DNA from: Microbulbifer hainanensis
GTDB lineage: Bacteria > Pseudomonadota > Gammaproteobacteria > Pseudomonadales > Cellvibrionaceae
Length of the DNA stretch: 64,000 nucleotides
Assembly (NCBI RefSeq): GCF_014904735.1
Contig: NZ_JACZCR010000004.1
Span: 57,978-121,977 of the forward strand
Direction of reading: 5' to 3'
Of the stretch, positions 18,044-27,595 are shown piece after piece. The position numbers were made by a program, and so were the translations under genes. A model generated the notes under the pieces. It was given only the letters and a program-made list of their open reading frames with translations, did not search any database and was not told the DNA's origin. Numbering within the stretch: the stretch's first letter is position 1; the number at the start of each line of letters is the position of its first letter.

Positions 18044-19549
18044 TTACTGAGCCTGCTCGCCACTGTCGTCGGCGAACCAGGGTTCGCGCGCCTTCATAAT
18101 CAGCGCGGCGGCGCGCTCCTGATCCACACCCTCGAGATCGAGCAGATCATCAACGGCCTGTTCGGCCAAGTCTTCCATGGTGGCGATGCCGCGGCTGGCC
18201 AGCAAATAGGCCAGGTGGCGGTCCATACCGTCCATCGTGAGCAGGTCTTCCTGCGGCTCGGAGGCGTCCAGCTGCTCTTCGGAAGCCAGCGCCTGAGTCA
18301 ACAAGGCATCCTTGGCACGGGCGCGCAGCTCCTCGGCGATCTCTTCGTCGAAGCCTTCGATGCCCAGCATTTCCTCGATCGGCACATAGGCCACTTCCTC
18401 GAGGGTGGTGAAACCTTCTTCCACCAGCACGCCGGCGACATCTTCATCGATATCCAGGCGCGCCATGAATGTCTCCATGATGGTGCTGGATTCGGCTTCC
18501 TGCTTGCTGTTCCACTCATCAATGCTCATCACATTGATCTGCCACTGGGTCAGTTCGGATGCGAGACGCACGTTCTGACCGCTGCGGCCGATGGCCATGG
18601 CCAGGTTCTCTTCCGCCACTGCCACATCCATGGAACCGGCATCTTCGTCGACCACGATGGATTCGATTTCCGCCGGCGCCATGGCATTGATGACAAACTG
18701 AGCCGGGTTGTCGTCCCACAGCACGATATCCACGCGCTCGCCGGACAGTTCATTGGATACCGCCTGTACACGCGCACCGCGCATACCGACACAGGCACCG
18801 ACCGGGTCGATCCGGCCGTCATTGGTGTTGACGGCGATTTTGGCGCGCAGGCCCGGATCTCGGGCAGCGCCCTTGATTTCAATCACCTGCTCGGCAATTT
18901 CCGGCACTTCAATGCGGAACAGCTCGATCAGCATTTCCGGGCAGGAGCGGCTCAGCATCAGCTGCGGGCCGCGGGCTTCCGGCTGGATCTCCAGCAGGAT
19001 GGCGCGCACGCGGTCGCCCAGACGGAAAATCTCGCGGCCTACCAGCTGGTCGCGGGGCAGGCGCGCTTCGGCATTATTACCCAGGTCCACAGCGATGAAA
19101 TCGCGCGTCACTTTTTTAACGGTCCCGCTGACCAGGTCACCGACGCGGTCGCGATATTCTTCAACAACCTTGGCGCGTTCGGCTTCGCGAACCTTCTGCA
19201 CAATCACCTGTTTGGCGGTCTGCGCAGCGATACGACCGAACTCCACGTTTTCCACCTGCTCGCGGTAAACGTCACCGGCCTTCAGCTCGGGATCTTTCTC
19301 GTGTGCCTCTTCCAGGGTGAACTGGGTACCCAGCTCTGCCAGGGTGTCATCGTCAACCACTTCCCAGCTGCGGAAAGTTTCGTAGTCACCATTTCTGCGA
19401 TCAATGATCACCTGGATGGTGGAATCCTCGTCGTAGCGCTTCTTAGTAGCGGTTGCCAGAGCCGCCTCGATTGCCTGGAAAATAATATCCTGGTCAACGC
19501 CCTTCTCGTTGGATACCGCCTCGGCTACCAGCAAGATCTCTTTATTCAT
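18044..19549 (-). CDS. nusA: transcription termination/antitermination factor NusA
   Basis: 501 residues, close to the E. coli length. It binds RNA polymerase and controls pausing, termination and antitermination. Order: N-terminal polymerase-binding domain (1-130), S1 domain (about 135-200, with [20 protein letters not shown]), KH1 and KH2 (about 205-345, with [18 protein letters not shown] and [14 protein letters not shown]), then two acidic helical C-terminal repeats as in enteric NusA. It lies between rimP and infB in the standard order. Confidence 0.98.
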   Translation of the reverse strand: MNKEILLVAEAVSNEKGVDQDIIFQAIEAALATATKKRYDEDSTIQVIIDRRNGDYETFRSWEVVDDDTLAELGTQFTLEEAHEKDPELKAGDVYREQVENVEFGRIAAQTAKQVIVQKVREAERAKVVEEYRDRVGDLVSGTVKKVTRDFIAVDLGNNAEARLPRDQLVGREIFRLGDRVRAILLEIQPEARGPQLMLSRSCPEMLIELFRIEVPEIAEQVIEIKGAARDPGLRAKIAVNTNDGRIDPVGACVGMRGARVQAVSNELSGERVDIVLWDDNPAQFVINAMAPAEIESIVVDEDAGSMDVAVAEENLAMAIGRSGQNVRLASELTQWQINVMSIDEWNSKQEAESSTIMETFMARLDIDEDVAGVLVEEGFTTLEEVAYVPIEEMLGIEGFDEEIAEELRARAKDALLTQALASEEQLDASEPQEDLLTMDGMDRHLAYLLASRGIATMEDLAEQAVDDLLDLEGVDQERAAALIMKAREPWFADDSGEQAQ

Positions 19550-19592
19550 GCAACTGCGCCTCTAAATAGCCTGCGTGCAGGCTCCTGCAAAT

Positions 19593-20057
19593 TCACTTGG
19601 TAAATTGGGGAATTACATTTGCCTTTTCGATACTGTCGATCGGCAATAGATATTCATTTTCACTGTCGACTCGCAGAATCACCTCATCGCCCTCGACACC
19701 GGCCAGCAGGCCACGCCACTTGCGCTGGCCGTCCAGCGGCATGCGCAGGCGTACCTCGATCTGGGCACCGGCAAAACGCGCGTATTGGTCGAGTTTATAC
19801 AGTGGGCGATCGAGCCCCGGAGAGGAAACTTCCAGGGTGTACTTGCTGCTGATGGGGTCTTCCACATCCAGCACAGCACTGGCCTGGCGACTGACTTTCT
19901 CACAGTCTTCCACGGTAATTCCGTCTTCGGAATCGATAAAGATACGCAGCAGCGCATTGCGGCCATGGGTCTGGTAATCGATACCCCACAGTTCACAGCC
20001 CAGCGACGCTACCACCGGGGCCAGAAGCTCTTCTAGCTGTTCGCGCTTACTCGCCAT
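19593..20057 (-). CDS. rimP: ribosome maturation factor RimP
   Basis: 154 residues. It binds free 30S subunits and helps maturation of the small subunit. Seen: [40 protein letters not shown] and the family hallmark [12 protein letters not shown]. The order tRNA-fMet, rimP, nusA is conserved with E. coli (metY-rimP-nusA). A terminator-like hairpin lies between the tRNA and this gene, so some regulation of readthrough is possible. Confidence 0.97.
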   Translation of the reverse strand: MASKREQLEELLAPVVASLGCELWGIDYQTHGRNALLRIFIDSEDGITVEDCEKVSRQASAVLDVEDPISSKYTLEVSSPGLDRPLYKLDQYARFAGAQIEVRLRMPLDGQRKWRGLLAGVEGDEVILRVDSENEYLLPIDSIEKANVIPQFTK

Positions 20058-20201
20058 TGAATCTCCACTTTAACCGGCACCGGGCCGGTCGGCATTGCCT
20101 GAGCCTGCCTTACAGGTCGCGCGACAATCGCAACCTACATAAACAAAAAATGGGCCTGCGGCCCACTTCGAACAGATATCCACACGTTTTGCGCAGATAC
20201 G

Positions 20202-20223
20202 AAAAAGCCCCTGACGGGGCTTT
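20202..20223 (-). terminator. terminator-like hairpin between tRNA-fMet and rimP
   Basis: Stem AAAGCCCC/GGGGCTTT (20204-20211, 20216-20223) with loop TGAC, followed on the - strand by a T run. It would end much of the transcription that starts at the tRNA promoter, about 40 bases after the tRNA. Confidence 0.8.
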
Positions 20224-20264
20224 GACCGCACATCCACACAGCCAGTATGTGCAGATGCAAAATT

Positions 20265-20341
<77 letters not shown>

Positions 20342-20418
20342 ACAACTCTCCAAGAAACAGAGCCTGGTGCTCTCTGCTTCTCTGCAGTGGGTTACCCCAA
20401 CCGCTCAAGAGGCTGCGC

Positions 20419-20447
20419 ATTCTAGGGGCGCGGCCCCGGTGAGTCAA
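20419..20447 (-). promoter_or_regulatory. sigma-70-type promoter of tRNA-fMet copy 1
   Basis: On the - strand TTGACT (20442-20447) and TAGAAT (20419-20424) are separated by exactly 17 bases. Both boxes differ from consensus by one base. The tRNA begins about 78 bases downstream. Confidence 0.85.
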
Positions 20448-20973
20448 GTCACACTTGGCATATATTTTCGCGCCACCCCCGGGCGCTGCGCTTCACAGTA
20501 TAGAGCAGCCCGGCGACACTCACTGCAACATTTTAATTGCGTGTGGCGCGTAGCCTCCCCCGCCTTTCCCCGGGCGAGCAGCCGCGCCCCCACAAATGGG
20601 CCACTCCTTCTCCCGCGCCGGCATAAACGCCATTAGGACCATTGAGGGCAATTGGCACTCATTATCAATAAAACCAATAGCAGGATTCATCTGGGGTGCC
20701 CCGGAGACGGCAATAAACGCGCCCTTTCACCAGCCTCACCAGCCCAGCGACACCTACCCCTTCAAGCATTGCCCGCCGTGGCGCCTCTCACACATCGCCT
20801 CTTGGTGGAGACCTCCTGACCTTATGCGTCGCCAGCCGGTTCTGCTGGCCGGACTGATACCCACCGCGATACCGCACACCCAACCACCACCGAAACTTCA
20901 GCACCACAGCGCAGTGACCCGCCCTGGCGCGGGGAGTATTCTTGTCACGAATCGACTACCGCAGGAGCCTTCG
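20448..20973. other. non-coding stretch between tRNA-fMet promoter and VOC gene
   Basis: About 525 bases with no convincing gene. An open frame runs in from 20596 into the VOC gene, but its codons look unlike protein and the conserved domain starts only at 20974. No clear promoter was recognised. Confidence 0.5.
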
Positions 20974-21333
20974 ATGCACATCAATCACGTGCTGGTTCGC
21001 ACCACGAACCTCACAGCAATGACCGCCTTCTGGACCGACGTCATCGGCCTGGAGCTGGGTGATCGTCCGCCCTTCCGCAGCCCCGGCGCCTGGCTTTACA
21101 GTAATGGCCAGCCGCTGATCCACATCATCGAAGTGGACCAGGTCAACGCCGACGGCAGCTTCGATCACGTGGCACTGGAAGGAGCCGACTACCAGGCGCT
21201 AACCTCTAGGCTTGAACAGCGCGGTGCAGACTTTCGCGAAACCAGCGTACCGGCCACCGGAGCTCGTCAGGTATTTGTCGCAGGGCCGGATCAACTGAAA
21301 GTGGAGCTGCTGTTCCCCAATCCGCAACACTGA
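20974..21333 (+). CDS. VOC-family (glyoxalase-like) protein
   Basis: 119 residues with a single vicinal-oxygen-chelate module pair: MHINHVLVRTTNLTAMTAFW at the start, DVIGLELGDRP, LIHIIEVDQ, FDHVALEGADY and a final VELLFPNP. The His and Glu residues at the ends of these strands could bind metal, but the substrate is unknown. ATG at 20974 is chosen because GCAGGAG lies seven bases upstream and the domain begins there, although the frame stays open farther upstream. It lies between two initiator tRNA copies, 23 bases before a broken alcohol dehydrogenase. Confidence 0.8.
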   Translation: MHINHVLVRTTNLTAMTAFWTDVIGLELGDRPPFRSPGAWLYSNGQPLIHIIEVDQVNADGSFDHVALEGADYQALTSRLEQRGADFRETSVPATGARQVFVAGPDQLKVELLFPNPQH

Positions 21334-21356
21334 ACTCGCCAGCCATGGAGGCACGC

Positions 21357-22375
21357 GTGAAGGCAATCGGACTGTATAAAAACCTTCCCATCGATGATAA
21401 AAAGTCACTGATCGACGTTTATGTCGACCAACCGCAACCGCATGGCAGGGACCTGCTGGTTGCGGTAAGAGCCATTTCCGTCAACCCGGTGGACGCGCCC
21501 CCAAGGGCGGTGACACCCAGGCGGAATCCGTGCCGCGGATTCTCGGCTGGGATGCGGCCAGTGAAGTCATTGCCATCGGCGACAGCGTCGAACACTTTCA
21601 AGTCGGCGACCGCGTCTATTATGCCGGCGACATATCCCGGCCCGGCAGTTACTGTGAGTCTCAACTGGTAGACGAGCGCATTGTCGGCCAGATGCCGACC
21701 AGTCTCGATTTCACGTCCGCCGCCGCGCTCCCACTGACCGGGCTCACGGCCTGGGAGGCGCTCTTCGACCGCCTGGAAATCTCCCGCAACGGTGCCGACG
21801 CCGGCAAGACACTGTTAATCATCGGTGGCGCCGGCGGCGTGGGCTCCATTGCTATCCAACTGGCGCGCAGGCTGGCCGACCTCAAAGTCATCGCCTCCGC
21901 GTCGCGGACCAAATCCAGCGTCTGGATCAAGCAACTGGGCGCGCATCATGTGGTCAACCACCGCTACCCCCTGGACCGGGAACTGCGCGAGCACAGTTTC
22001 GACACGGTCGACTATATCCTCTGTCTGAACGACACCGACCAGCACTGGCCCGCCATGGCCGCCGCTATCGCCCCACAGGGAAAAATCTGCAGTATCGTCG
22101 ACAACCGCGAACCACTGCCGCTCAACCTACTGAAGCCCAAGAGCGCGACTTTCGCATGGGAATTTATGTTCACGCGCCCCCTCTACCAGACCGCGGACAT
22201 GATCCGGCAACAGCAGGCACTCAACGAAATCAGTGCACTGATAGATCGCGGCGAACTGAAAACCACCGTCAACCAGGTAATGGAACCGATCAATGCCGCC
22301 AACCTGCGCGAGGCGCACCGACAGATCGAGAGCGGCCATACCGTCGGCAAAATCGTATTGTCCGGCTGGGGATAA
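21357..22375 (+). pseudogene. zinc-binding alcohol dehydrogenase family protein, frameshifted
   Basis: The N-terminal frame (GTG at 21357, with GGAGG upstream) reads VKAIGLYKNLP and runs to SVNPVD near 21494. The family usually continues DTKVR, then a stretch leading to LGWD. Here the rest of the enzyme continues in another frame (RAPKGGDTQAESVPRILGWD onward), as if about ten bases were lost at 21494-21495. The second frame then holds the full remaining domain: GGAGGVGSIAIQLAR is the NAD(P)H-binding loop, and the end is GHTVGKIVLSGWG. The gene is probably inactive unless the shift is a sequencing error. The family is medium-chain quinone/zinc-type oxidoreductases. Confidence 0.8.
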
Positions 22376-22386
22376 AAAAATTGGCA

Positions 22387-22500
22387 GAAGAATTTGGTCG
22401 CGGGAGCAGTATTTGAATCTGCGATCTTCGCCCGGCTATGCCGGCCAGGGGTAGAGAGCGAGTCCGACTTCGTCGGGCGTTTTACAGAAAACCACTGACG
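22387..22500 (-). repeat. degenerate tRNA-fMet 3' fragment, repeat unit 1
   Basis: Unit of 114 bases beginning GAAGAATTTGG. Its first 40 bases or so match, with several changes, the 3' part of tRNA-fMet (acceptor, T-arm and variable region). Similarity stops near the anticodon stem at CTTCG, and a short spacer with palindromes (CCGGC/GCCGG, CCGAC/GTCGG) follows. It lies in tandem with unit 2 and with the intact tRNA. Confidence 0.75.
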
Positions 22501-22613
22501 GAAGAAATTGGCAGCAGGGGGCAGGATTTGAACCTACGACCTTCGCCCGGCTGTGCCGGCCAGTGATAAAGAGGGAGCCCACTCGTCGGGCATCGACCTC
22601 TAAACCAATGACG
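22501..22613 (-). repeat. tRNA-fMet 3' fragment, repeat unit 2
   Basis: Unit of 113 bases beginning GAAGAAATTGG, similar to unit 1 along its whole length. The tRNA-like part (about 22510-22545) is nearly identical to the intact tRNA for the T-arm and variable loop. It too ends at CTTCG and then carries the CCGGC/GCCGG palindrome. The acceptor end has one altered region, so it is not a functional tRNA. Confidence 0.78.
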
Positions 22614-22621
22614 GAAGAATT

Positions 22622-22698
<77 letters not shown>

Positions 22699-22774
22699 AC
22701 AACTCTGAGAAACGAAGCCTGGTTGCTCTTCGCTTCCCTGCGGTGGGTTGCCCCGACCGCTCAAGAGGCTGCGC

Positions 22775-22803
22775 ACTTTAGAGATGCTGCCTCAGCGAGT
22801 CAA
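22775..22803 (-). promoter_or_regulatory. promoter of tRNA-fMet copy 2
   Basis: TTGACT (22798-22803) and TAAAGT (22775-22780) on the - strand, with a 17-base spacer. The surrounding sequence resembles the copy 1 promoter (shared TTGAGCGGT and GTGACTTGACT), so the duplication includes the promoter. The -10 box is weaker than that of copy 1. Confidence 0.75.
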
Positions 22804-22982
22804 GTCACGTTTGGCATTTATTTTCACATTGTCCCGAGCTAACCCTCCGGCACCTCGCTGAGCATTATGGATGGAAGGGATAAAACTCCCTTTTTTGGTT
22901 TCCCACCTCGATACACGCCACTACATACGCAACGACGACCTCACCTAGCGCAAATAACCACCAAAAGACAATAAATGCAATT

Positions 22983-23001
22983 GATATAGATTCTCATTTA
23001 C
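22983..23001 (+). promoter_or_regulatory. possible Fur box upstream of TonB receptor
   Basis: GATATAGATTCTCATTTAC resembles the Fur operator built from GATAAT-type hexamers; the GATTCTCATTT part is the best match. It lies about 95 bases before the receptor start. Iron-controlled expression of the receptor and the PepSY gene is inferred. Confidence 0.5.
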
Positions 23002-23093
23002 CTTAGTATCGCCAGCCATACGAAAGCACCCCCATGTCCGGCACCGTCCCGGATTCCTGTCCCGCACAGAATAAACGTATCAGGAGTTGCAGC

Positions 23094-25190
23094 ATGCGCT
23101 ATACAAAAACCACCCTGGCGCTGGCCATGTCTCTCGTTTCCTCTGCCGTCGTGGCCGCCGATCAGCGCATTGACGAGGAAGTTGTCGTAACCGCCAGCCG
23201 TACCGAAAAGCCGCTGAGCAGTATCCCCAATACCGTGACTTTGATTGATGAAGCGGAACTCGCGCAACAGATGGCTGCCACCAGTGACCTCTCCACCATT
23301 CTCGGCAACCTGATCCCGAGCTTCTCGCCCAGCCGCCAGAAGATGACCAGTTCCGGTGAGAGCCTGCGTGGCCGCAAGCCGCTGTACCTGATCGACGGCG
23401 TGCCGCAGTCCAACCCGCTGCGCAACGGCGGCCGCGACGGCCACACCATCGACCCGCTGATGCTGGAGCGAGTGGAAGTGATTCACGGAGCCAATGCTAT
23501 CCACGGCATGGGCGCATCCGGCGGTATCATCAATCTGGTGACCCGCACCCCCAGTGAAGAATTCCAGCAGAGCCTGCGTGTGGAATCCGACCTGCAACCG
23601 AACGAGTTCGGTGATACCGTCGGCTATGGCGGCAGCTACAGCATCTCCGGCAAAGTGGACGCCGTGGATGTACTGGCGAGCGTGAGCTACCGCAACAACG
23701 GTATCAACTACGACGCCAGTGGTGACATCGTCGGTTTCGACAACACCCAGGGCGACACCATGGACAGCGACGCCGTCAACGCCTTCGTCAAGACCGGCTA
23801 CAGCTGGGACAACCAGCGACTGCAGCTGACCGTCAATCACTACCTGATCGAGGGCAACAACAACTGGCTGAGTGTCGACGGTGATATCGATGCAGGCATT
23901 CCCACCACTGCCGTCGAGGCGGATGTACCGGGCAAATCCCCTTCCAATGAAGTTACCACCATCAACCTGCAGTACACCAACGAGGAAATCCTCGGGCAGA
24001 AACTGCGTGCACAGGTATTTTCCCAGGATTTCGCCGGCACCTACGGCGGCACGCCGAGCGGCACCTTCCAGGATCCGGCCTACGGGGAAGTGGTGTTCGA
24101 CCAGTCACAGAACAACTCGGAAAAACGCGGCATGAAACTGACACTGATCAAGGATCAGATCGCCGGCATGCCGATCAGCCTCGCCTATGGTGTCGACCTG
24201 CTGGAGGATGAAACCTGGCAGCAGCTGATCCTCACCGGCCGCGCCTGGGTACCGCCCACGCAGTACAAGAACATCGCCCCCTACGCGCAGGCGGAGTTCA
24301 CCGGTATCGATCGCCTCACGATCACTGCAGGCGTACGCCACGAAATTTCCGAACTCAAAGTCGACGATTTCACCACCCTCTACTCCTACAACGGTGGCCA
24401 GTTCGTCAAAGGCGGCAATCCGGAGTTCAACGAGACGCTCGGCAATATCGGCGCGACCTATACCGTCAATGACGCCTGGCGGGTCTATGCCAACTACTCC
24501 GAAGGCTTCTCCATGCCCGACGTCGGCCGGGTACTGCGTGGCATCAACCAGCCGGATCAGGATGTGGAAAGCTTCCTCGATCTGAAACCCATTCTGACCC
24601 AGAACGAGGAACTCGGCGTCGAGTACAGCGCGGAAAAATTTGCCGCCCAGCTGGCCTACTACACCTCAGATTCCGATTTCGGTCAGCGCCTGGCGCTGGG
24701 CAGTGACGGTATTTACAGCGTCAAGCGCGAGCAGACCGAAATTGACGGTGTAGAACTGCGCGGGCAGTGGTTTGCCACCGACAGCGACACCCTGGAAGTC
24801 CGCTACGCCTATACCAAGGGTCGCTACGATTCCGACGCCGACGGCAAGGTGGATACCGATCTGGATGGCCGCAACATTGCCCCAAACCGCTTCAACCTGA
24901 GCTGGGCGCGCAACTGGACCGATGCGTTCAGCACTCGTTTGCAGGCGAACTGGTTACTGGACCGCGATTTTGTGAACAGCGCCGGCGAAGTGACCACGGA
25001 ATTCGACGGTTACACCATCATCGACGCCAGTGCACAACTGAAGGCCCTCGGCGGCGAATTCGCACTGGGACTCCAGAACCTGACCAACGAGGACTACTTC
25101 ACTTACTATTCCCAGACTGCGGGCAACGACACCCGCAACTTCAAGGGATTGGGCCGCAACGTGAACCTGTCTTACTCGAAGGTTTTCTAA
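23094..25190 (+). CDS. TonB-dependent outer-membrane receptor, probable siderophore receptor
   Basis: 698 residues. The signal peptide is cut near AVVAA-DQ (residue 22), followed by a TonB-box-like EEVVVTAS and a plug domain (about 30-150, with SLRGRKPLYLIDGVPQ and ERVEVIHGANAIHGMGASGG). The beta-barrel ends in Phe (LSYSKVF). Plug and barrel resemble siderophore receptors. ATG at 23094 is chosen because CAGGAG lies just upstream and the signal peptide starts here; an in-frame start at 23034 would add 20 residues before it. It is followed after three bases by a PepSY membrane protein, a common pair in iron uptake. The actual ligand is unknown. Confidence 0.9.
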   Translation: MRYTKTTLALAMSLVSSAVVAADQRIDEEVVVTASRTEKPLSSIPNTVTLIDEAELAQQMAATSDLSTILGNLIPSFSPSRQKMTSSGESLRGRKPLYLIDGVPQSNPLRNGGRDGHTIDPLMLERVEVIHGANAIHGMGASGGIINLVTRTPSEEFQQSLRVESDLQPNEFGDTVGYGGSYSISGKVDAVDVLASVSYRNNGINYDASGDIVGFDNTQGDTMDSDAVNAFVKTGYSWDNQRLQLTVNHYLIEGNNNWLSVDGDIDAGIPTTAVEADVPGKSPSNEVTTINLQYTNEEILGQKLRAQVFSQDFAGTYGGTPSGTFQDPAYGEVVFDQSQNNSEKRGMKLTLIKDQIAGMPISLAYGVDLLEDETWQQLILTGRAWVPPTQYKNIAPYAQAEFTGIDRLTITAGVRHEISELKVDDFTTLYSYNGGQFVKGGNPEFNETLGNIGATYTVNDAWRVYANYSEGFSMPDVGRVLRGINQPDQDVESFLDLKPILTQNEELGVEYSAEKFAAQLAYYTSDSDFGQRLALGSDGIYSVKREQTEIDGVELRGQWFATDSDTLEVRYAYTKGRYDSDADGKVDTDLDGRNIAPNRFNLSWARNWTDAFSTRLQANWLLDRDFVNSAGEVTTEFDGYTIIDASAQLKALGGEFALGLQNLTNEDYFTYYSQTAGNDTRNFKGLGRNVNLSYSKVF

Positions 25191-25193
25191 TCC

Positions 25194-26351
25194 GTGCGAC
25201 GCAGTCTTTTCATCCTGCACAAGTACGCGGGCCTAACTCTAGGCCTGCTACTTTCGCTGATCGGAATCACCGGCAGCCTGCTGGTGTTCGATCATGCGCT
25301 GGATGAAAAGCTCGCGCCGGAAACTGTCACCTTCAACCCTTCCGAACGCCCGGCCACCTACTCGGAAATCTTTGCCGCGGCGCAGGCAGCGGTGCCGGGT
25401 AACCCGGAGCCCACCCGACTGATGACACCACGCCAGCCCGGCAGTCCCTTTGTGGTGCGCTTTCCCAAACCCGAAAGTGCGCCAGGCCCCATCGAAGTCA
25501 GCGTCTCCCCGACCGATGCGGAAGTACTGGCGGTGCGCGGCTGGGGCACAACCGGCTACGCCATGACCTGGATCTACCGCCTGCACTACACGCTGCTGGC
25601 GGGCAATACCGGCAAAACCCTGGTGGGCTTGATGGGACTACTGCTGATGCTCTTTTGCATCACCGGTGCCCTACTCTGGTGGCCGAAAAACAGCAGAAGT
25701 CGCAAAAAACGCTGGCGGCGCGCATTTACGATTTCCCGCAGCGGCAATCGCTTTCGATTTTATTTCGATGTGCACAAGGTTTTCGGGATTTATTTTCTGC
25801 CGCTGCTGCTGATGTCCAGTATCTCCGGCGTCACCCTGGTATTTCCCCAGCAAGTGCGCGCCATCGTAGGCACATTCCTTACAACTGCACCGCTGGCAGC
25901 CCTGCCGGGCTCTCACGCAGACCACGGAAAAAGAATCTCGCCCGATCAGGCGGTGACCTTTGGGCAGACGGTCTTTCCCGGAGGCGCGTTAAAACGTATT
26001 TACCTGCCCACAAACGCCGCCGACAGCTACGGCATTACTTTTCGCGCTGCAGGGGAGGCCTGGACCAATTACGGCGCCAGTTTTGTGCGTCTGGATCAGT
26101 ATTCCGGGGAAATCCTGCTGACACAAAACGTCACCGAGATTCCGCTTGGTAACAAGATCCTGCGTTGGCAATTTCCCCTGCATAACGGCGACGCCCTGGG
26201 CATAACCGGACGCTGGCTGATCCTGATCACCGGACTGATACCGGGGCTGCTGTTCGCTACCGGCAGTTACCTGTGGTGGAAGAAACGTCAGCTGGCAAGG
26301 ACACCACAGCGAACAGAGCGTGCCGGCGCGACCACCATCGTATCGAGCTGA
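25194..26351 (+). CDS. PepSY-domain inner-membrane protein (PiuB-like)
   Basis: 385 residues with an N-terminal membrane helix (about 8-30, following RRSLFILHKYAGLTLG), a periplasmic PepSY region (about 40-130), two central membrane helices and a final one near residue 350 (LILITGLIPGLLFATGSYLWW). PiuB-type proteins accompany siderophore receptors and are thought to help reduce or release iron at the inner membrane. The start is GTG at 25194, three bases after the receptor stop, so it is probably translated together with it. Confidence 0.85.
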   Translation: MRRSLFILHKYAGLTLGLLLSLIGITGSLLVFDHALDEKLAPETVTFNPSERPATYSEIFAAAQAAVPGNPEPTRLMTPRQPGSPFVVRFPKPESAPGPIEVSVSPTDAEVLAVRGWGTTGYAMTWIYRLHYTLLAGNTGKTLVGLMGLLLMLFCITGALLWWPKNSRSRKKRWRRAFTISRSGNRFRFYFDVHKVFGIYFLPLLLMSSISGVTLVFPQQVRAIVGTFLTTAPLAALPGSHADHGKRISPDQAVTFGQTVFPGGALKRIYLPTNAADSYGITFRAAGEAWTNYGASFVRLDQYSGEILLTQNVTEIPLGNKILRWQFPLHNGDALGITGRWLILITGLIPGLLFATGSYLWWKKRQLARTPQRTERAGATTIVSS

Positions 26352-26606
26352 TCGCACGGAGCACAGTGTGAGGAAGCACGTGTTTGTCCCCGTCGGCAAT
26401 CCACTGTGACGCTATCACCCGCCTCAGGCAGATTTCACCGGGCACTATGCGCTTATCCGCCCCCCTGCATCCAGTGACCTGCACTTACAGCCTCTACACT
26501 TACTCGTTCGCAAAAGTGATCACACCAGATCACTGAGCTGGATAAATTTGGCGTATCCCAGTAGCGTTAACATAATCAAGGAACAGGCGAGTGTAAGGAT
26601 GACCCC

Positions 26607-27465
26607 GTGAAAAATATCCTCGTGATTCTCGACAAGCCCAAACACGAACAAATTGCCCTGCAGCGCGCATTGGAGCTGGCTACGGCAACCGGCGCACATC
26701 TGCACCTGGTCAGCTTTGCCTACGAGCCCCAGGTTACTCTGCCCGGTGTTCACGATACGCCTGACGATCTGGTGAAAACGATGATAAGCGGGCGCGAACA
26801 ATGGCTAGAGGCGCTGTGCAAACAGCATCGGCTGCCCGCGAACACAGTAACCGAAGCCGTCTGGCACTACAGTATTGCCAACTGGACAATCGAGAGAGTG
26901 GTTCAGGAATGTGGTGAAAACGGCCCAGAAGCAATTCGGGCGCGGTGGTTTCGGCTCCATCGACTGGCAGCTGATCGAGCGCTCGCCAACGCCACTGTGG
27001 CTCGCAGTAGCCACCCCATGGGTAAAGCGCGAACGCCTCGTGACAGCACTGGATCCTTCAGTGGACAACCTGCTGCACAAAGAACTCAACCTGCGGGTAC
27101 TTTATGTCGGCGACCGGCTGGCAAAGTTACTGGATGCAGAACTGGAGGCGGTTGCCTGCCTGCCCGGCACCACTTTTCTCGATGAGCTGGGGATTACATC
27201 GAGACAGGACACCTCCGATGAACAAAAGCGTGCGCTGCGAGAATATCTGGAGGTGCTAATCGGTGACAGCGGCGCCATCTGCAGCGAGTTGCACTTGGTC
27301 TATGGTAAGCCGGCACGCGAAGTCAATCGAATCGTCGACCGCAACAAAGCCCGCCTGATGCTGGTTGGACGCGGTGTGCGAAAGGGTGCTACCGGTTTGC
27401 TGCTAGGCAATACCGCGGAGCGGATACTTTCCAAGTCCAATACCGATGTGTTGATCGTGCCCTGA
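26607..27465 (+). pseudogene. UspE-like universal stress protein, frameshifted
   Basis: The first frame starts at GTG 26607 (MKNILVILDKP) with TAAGGA upstream and contains the first Usp domain to about 26910 (WTIERVVQE). A second frame then carries VVKTAQKQFGRGGFGSIDWQL and the complete second Usp domain, including LMLVGRGVRKGATGLLLGNTAE, the ATP-loop GxxGxxxGN/S region. Compared with UspE proteins about seven to eight residues are missing at the junction, so a small deletion with a frameshift is likely. No slippery sequence for programmed frameshifting is visible. It is likely inactive, or expressed as two separate pieces. Confidence 0.75.
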
Positions 27466-27556
27466 TCCGATCGATGCCCAGACGAGGGATTCGCTCACCA
27501 CCGTGCCGTCAGCAAATCCGCGGGGCATCTGATCCTCTAGCTACCTTACCTCTGTA

Positions 27557-27588
27557 CCGGACCGCGCGCCCCTCTGGCGGCGGTCCGG
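27557..27588 (-). terminator. stem-loop after the OmpA-module gene
   Basis: Stem CCGGACCGC/GCGGTCCGG (27557-27565, 27580-27588), eight bases past the stop codon at 27596. No T run follows on the - strand, so it is a weak or factor-assisted terminator at best. Confidence 0.45.
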
Positions 27589-27595
27589 ACTCGAC

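Noticed and set aside
16041..19603. Two long + strand frames (615 and 569 codons)
   Set aside because: They are antisense to infB and nusA, whose identity is certain. GC-rich codons on one strand often leave the opposite strand open.
20596..20973. N-terminal extension of the VOC protein
   Set aside because: The frame is open, but codon use is poor, there is no ribosome-binding site at the early start, and the conserved domain with a good site starts at 20974.
26607..27465. Programmed frameshifting in the stress protein gene
   Set aside because: No slippery heptamer or stimulatory stem at the junction, and several conserved residues are missing, which fits a deletion better.
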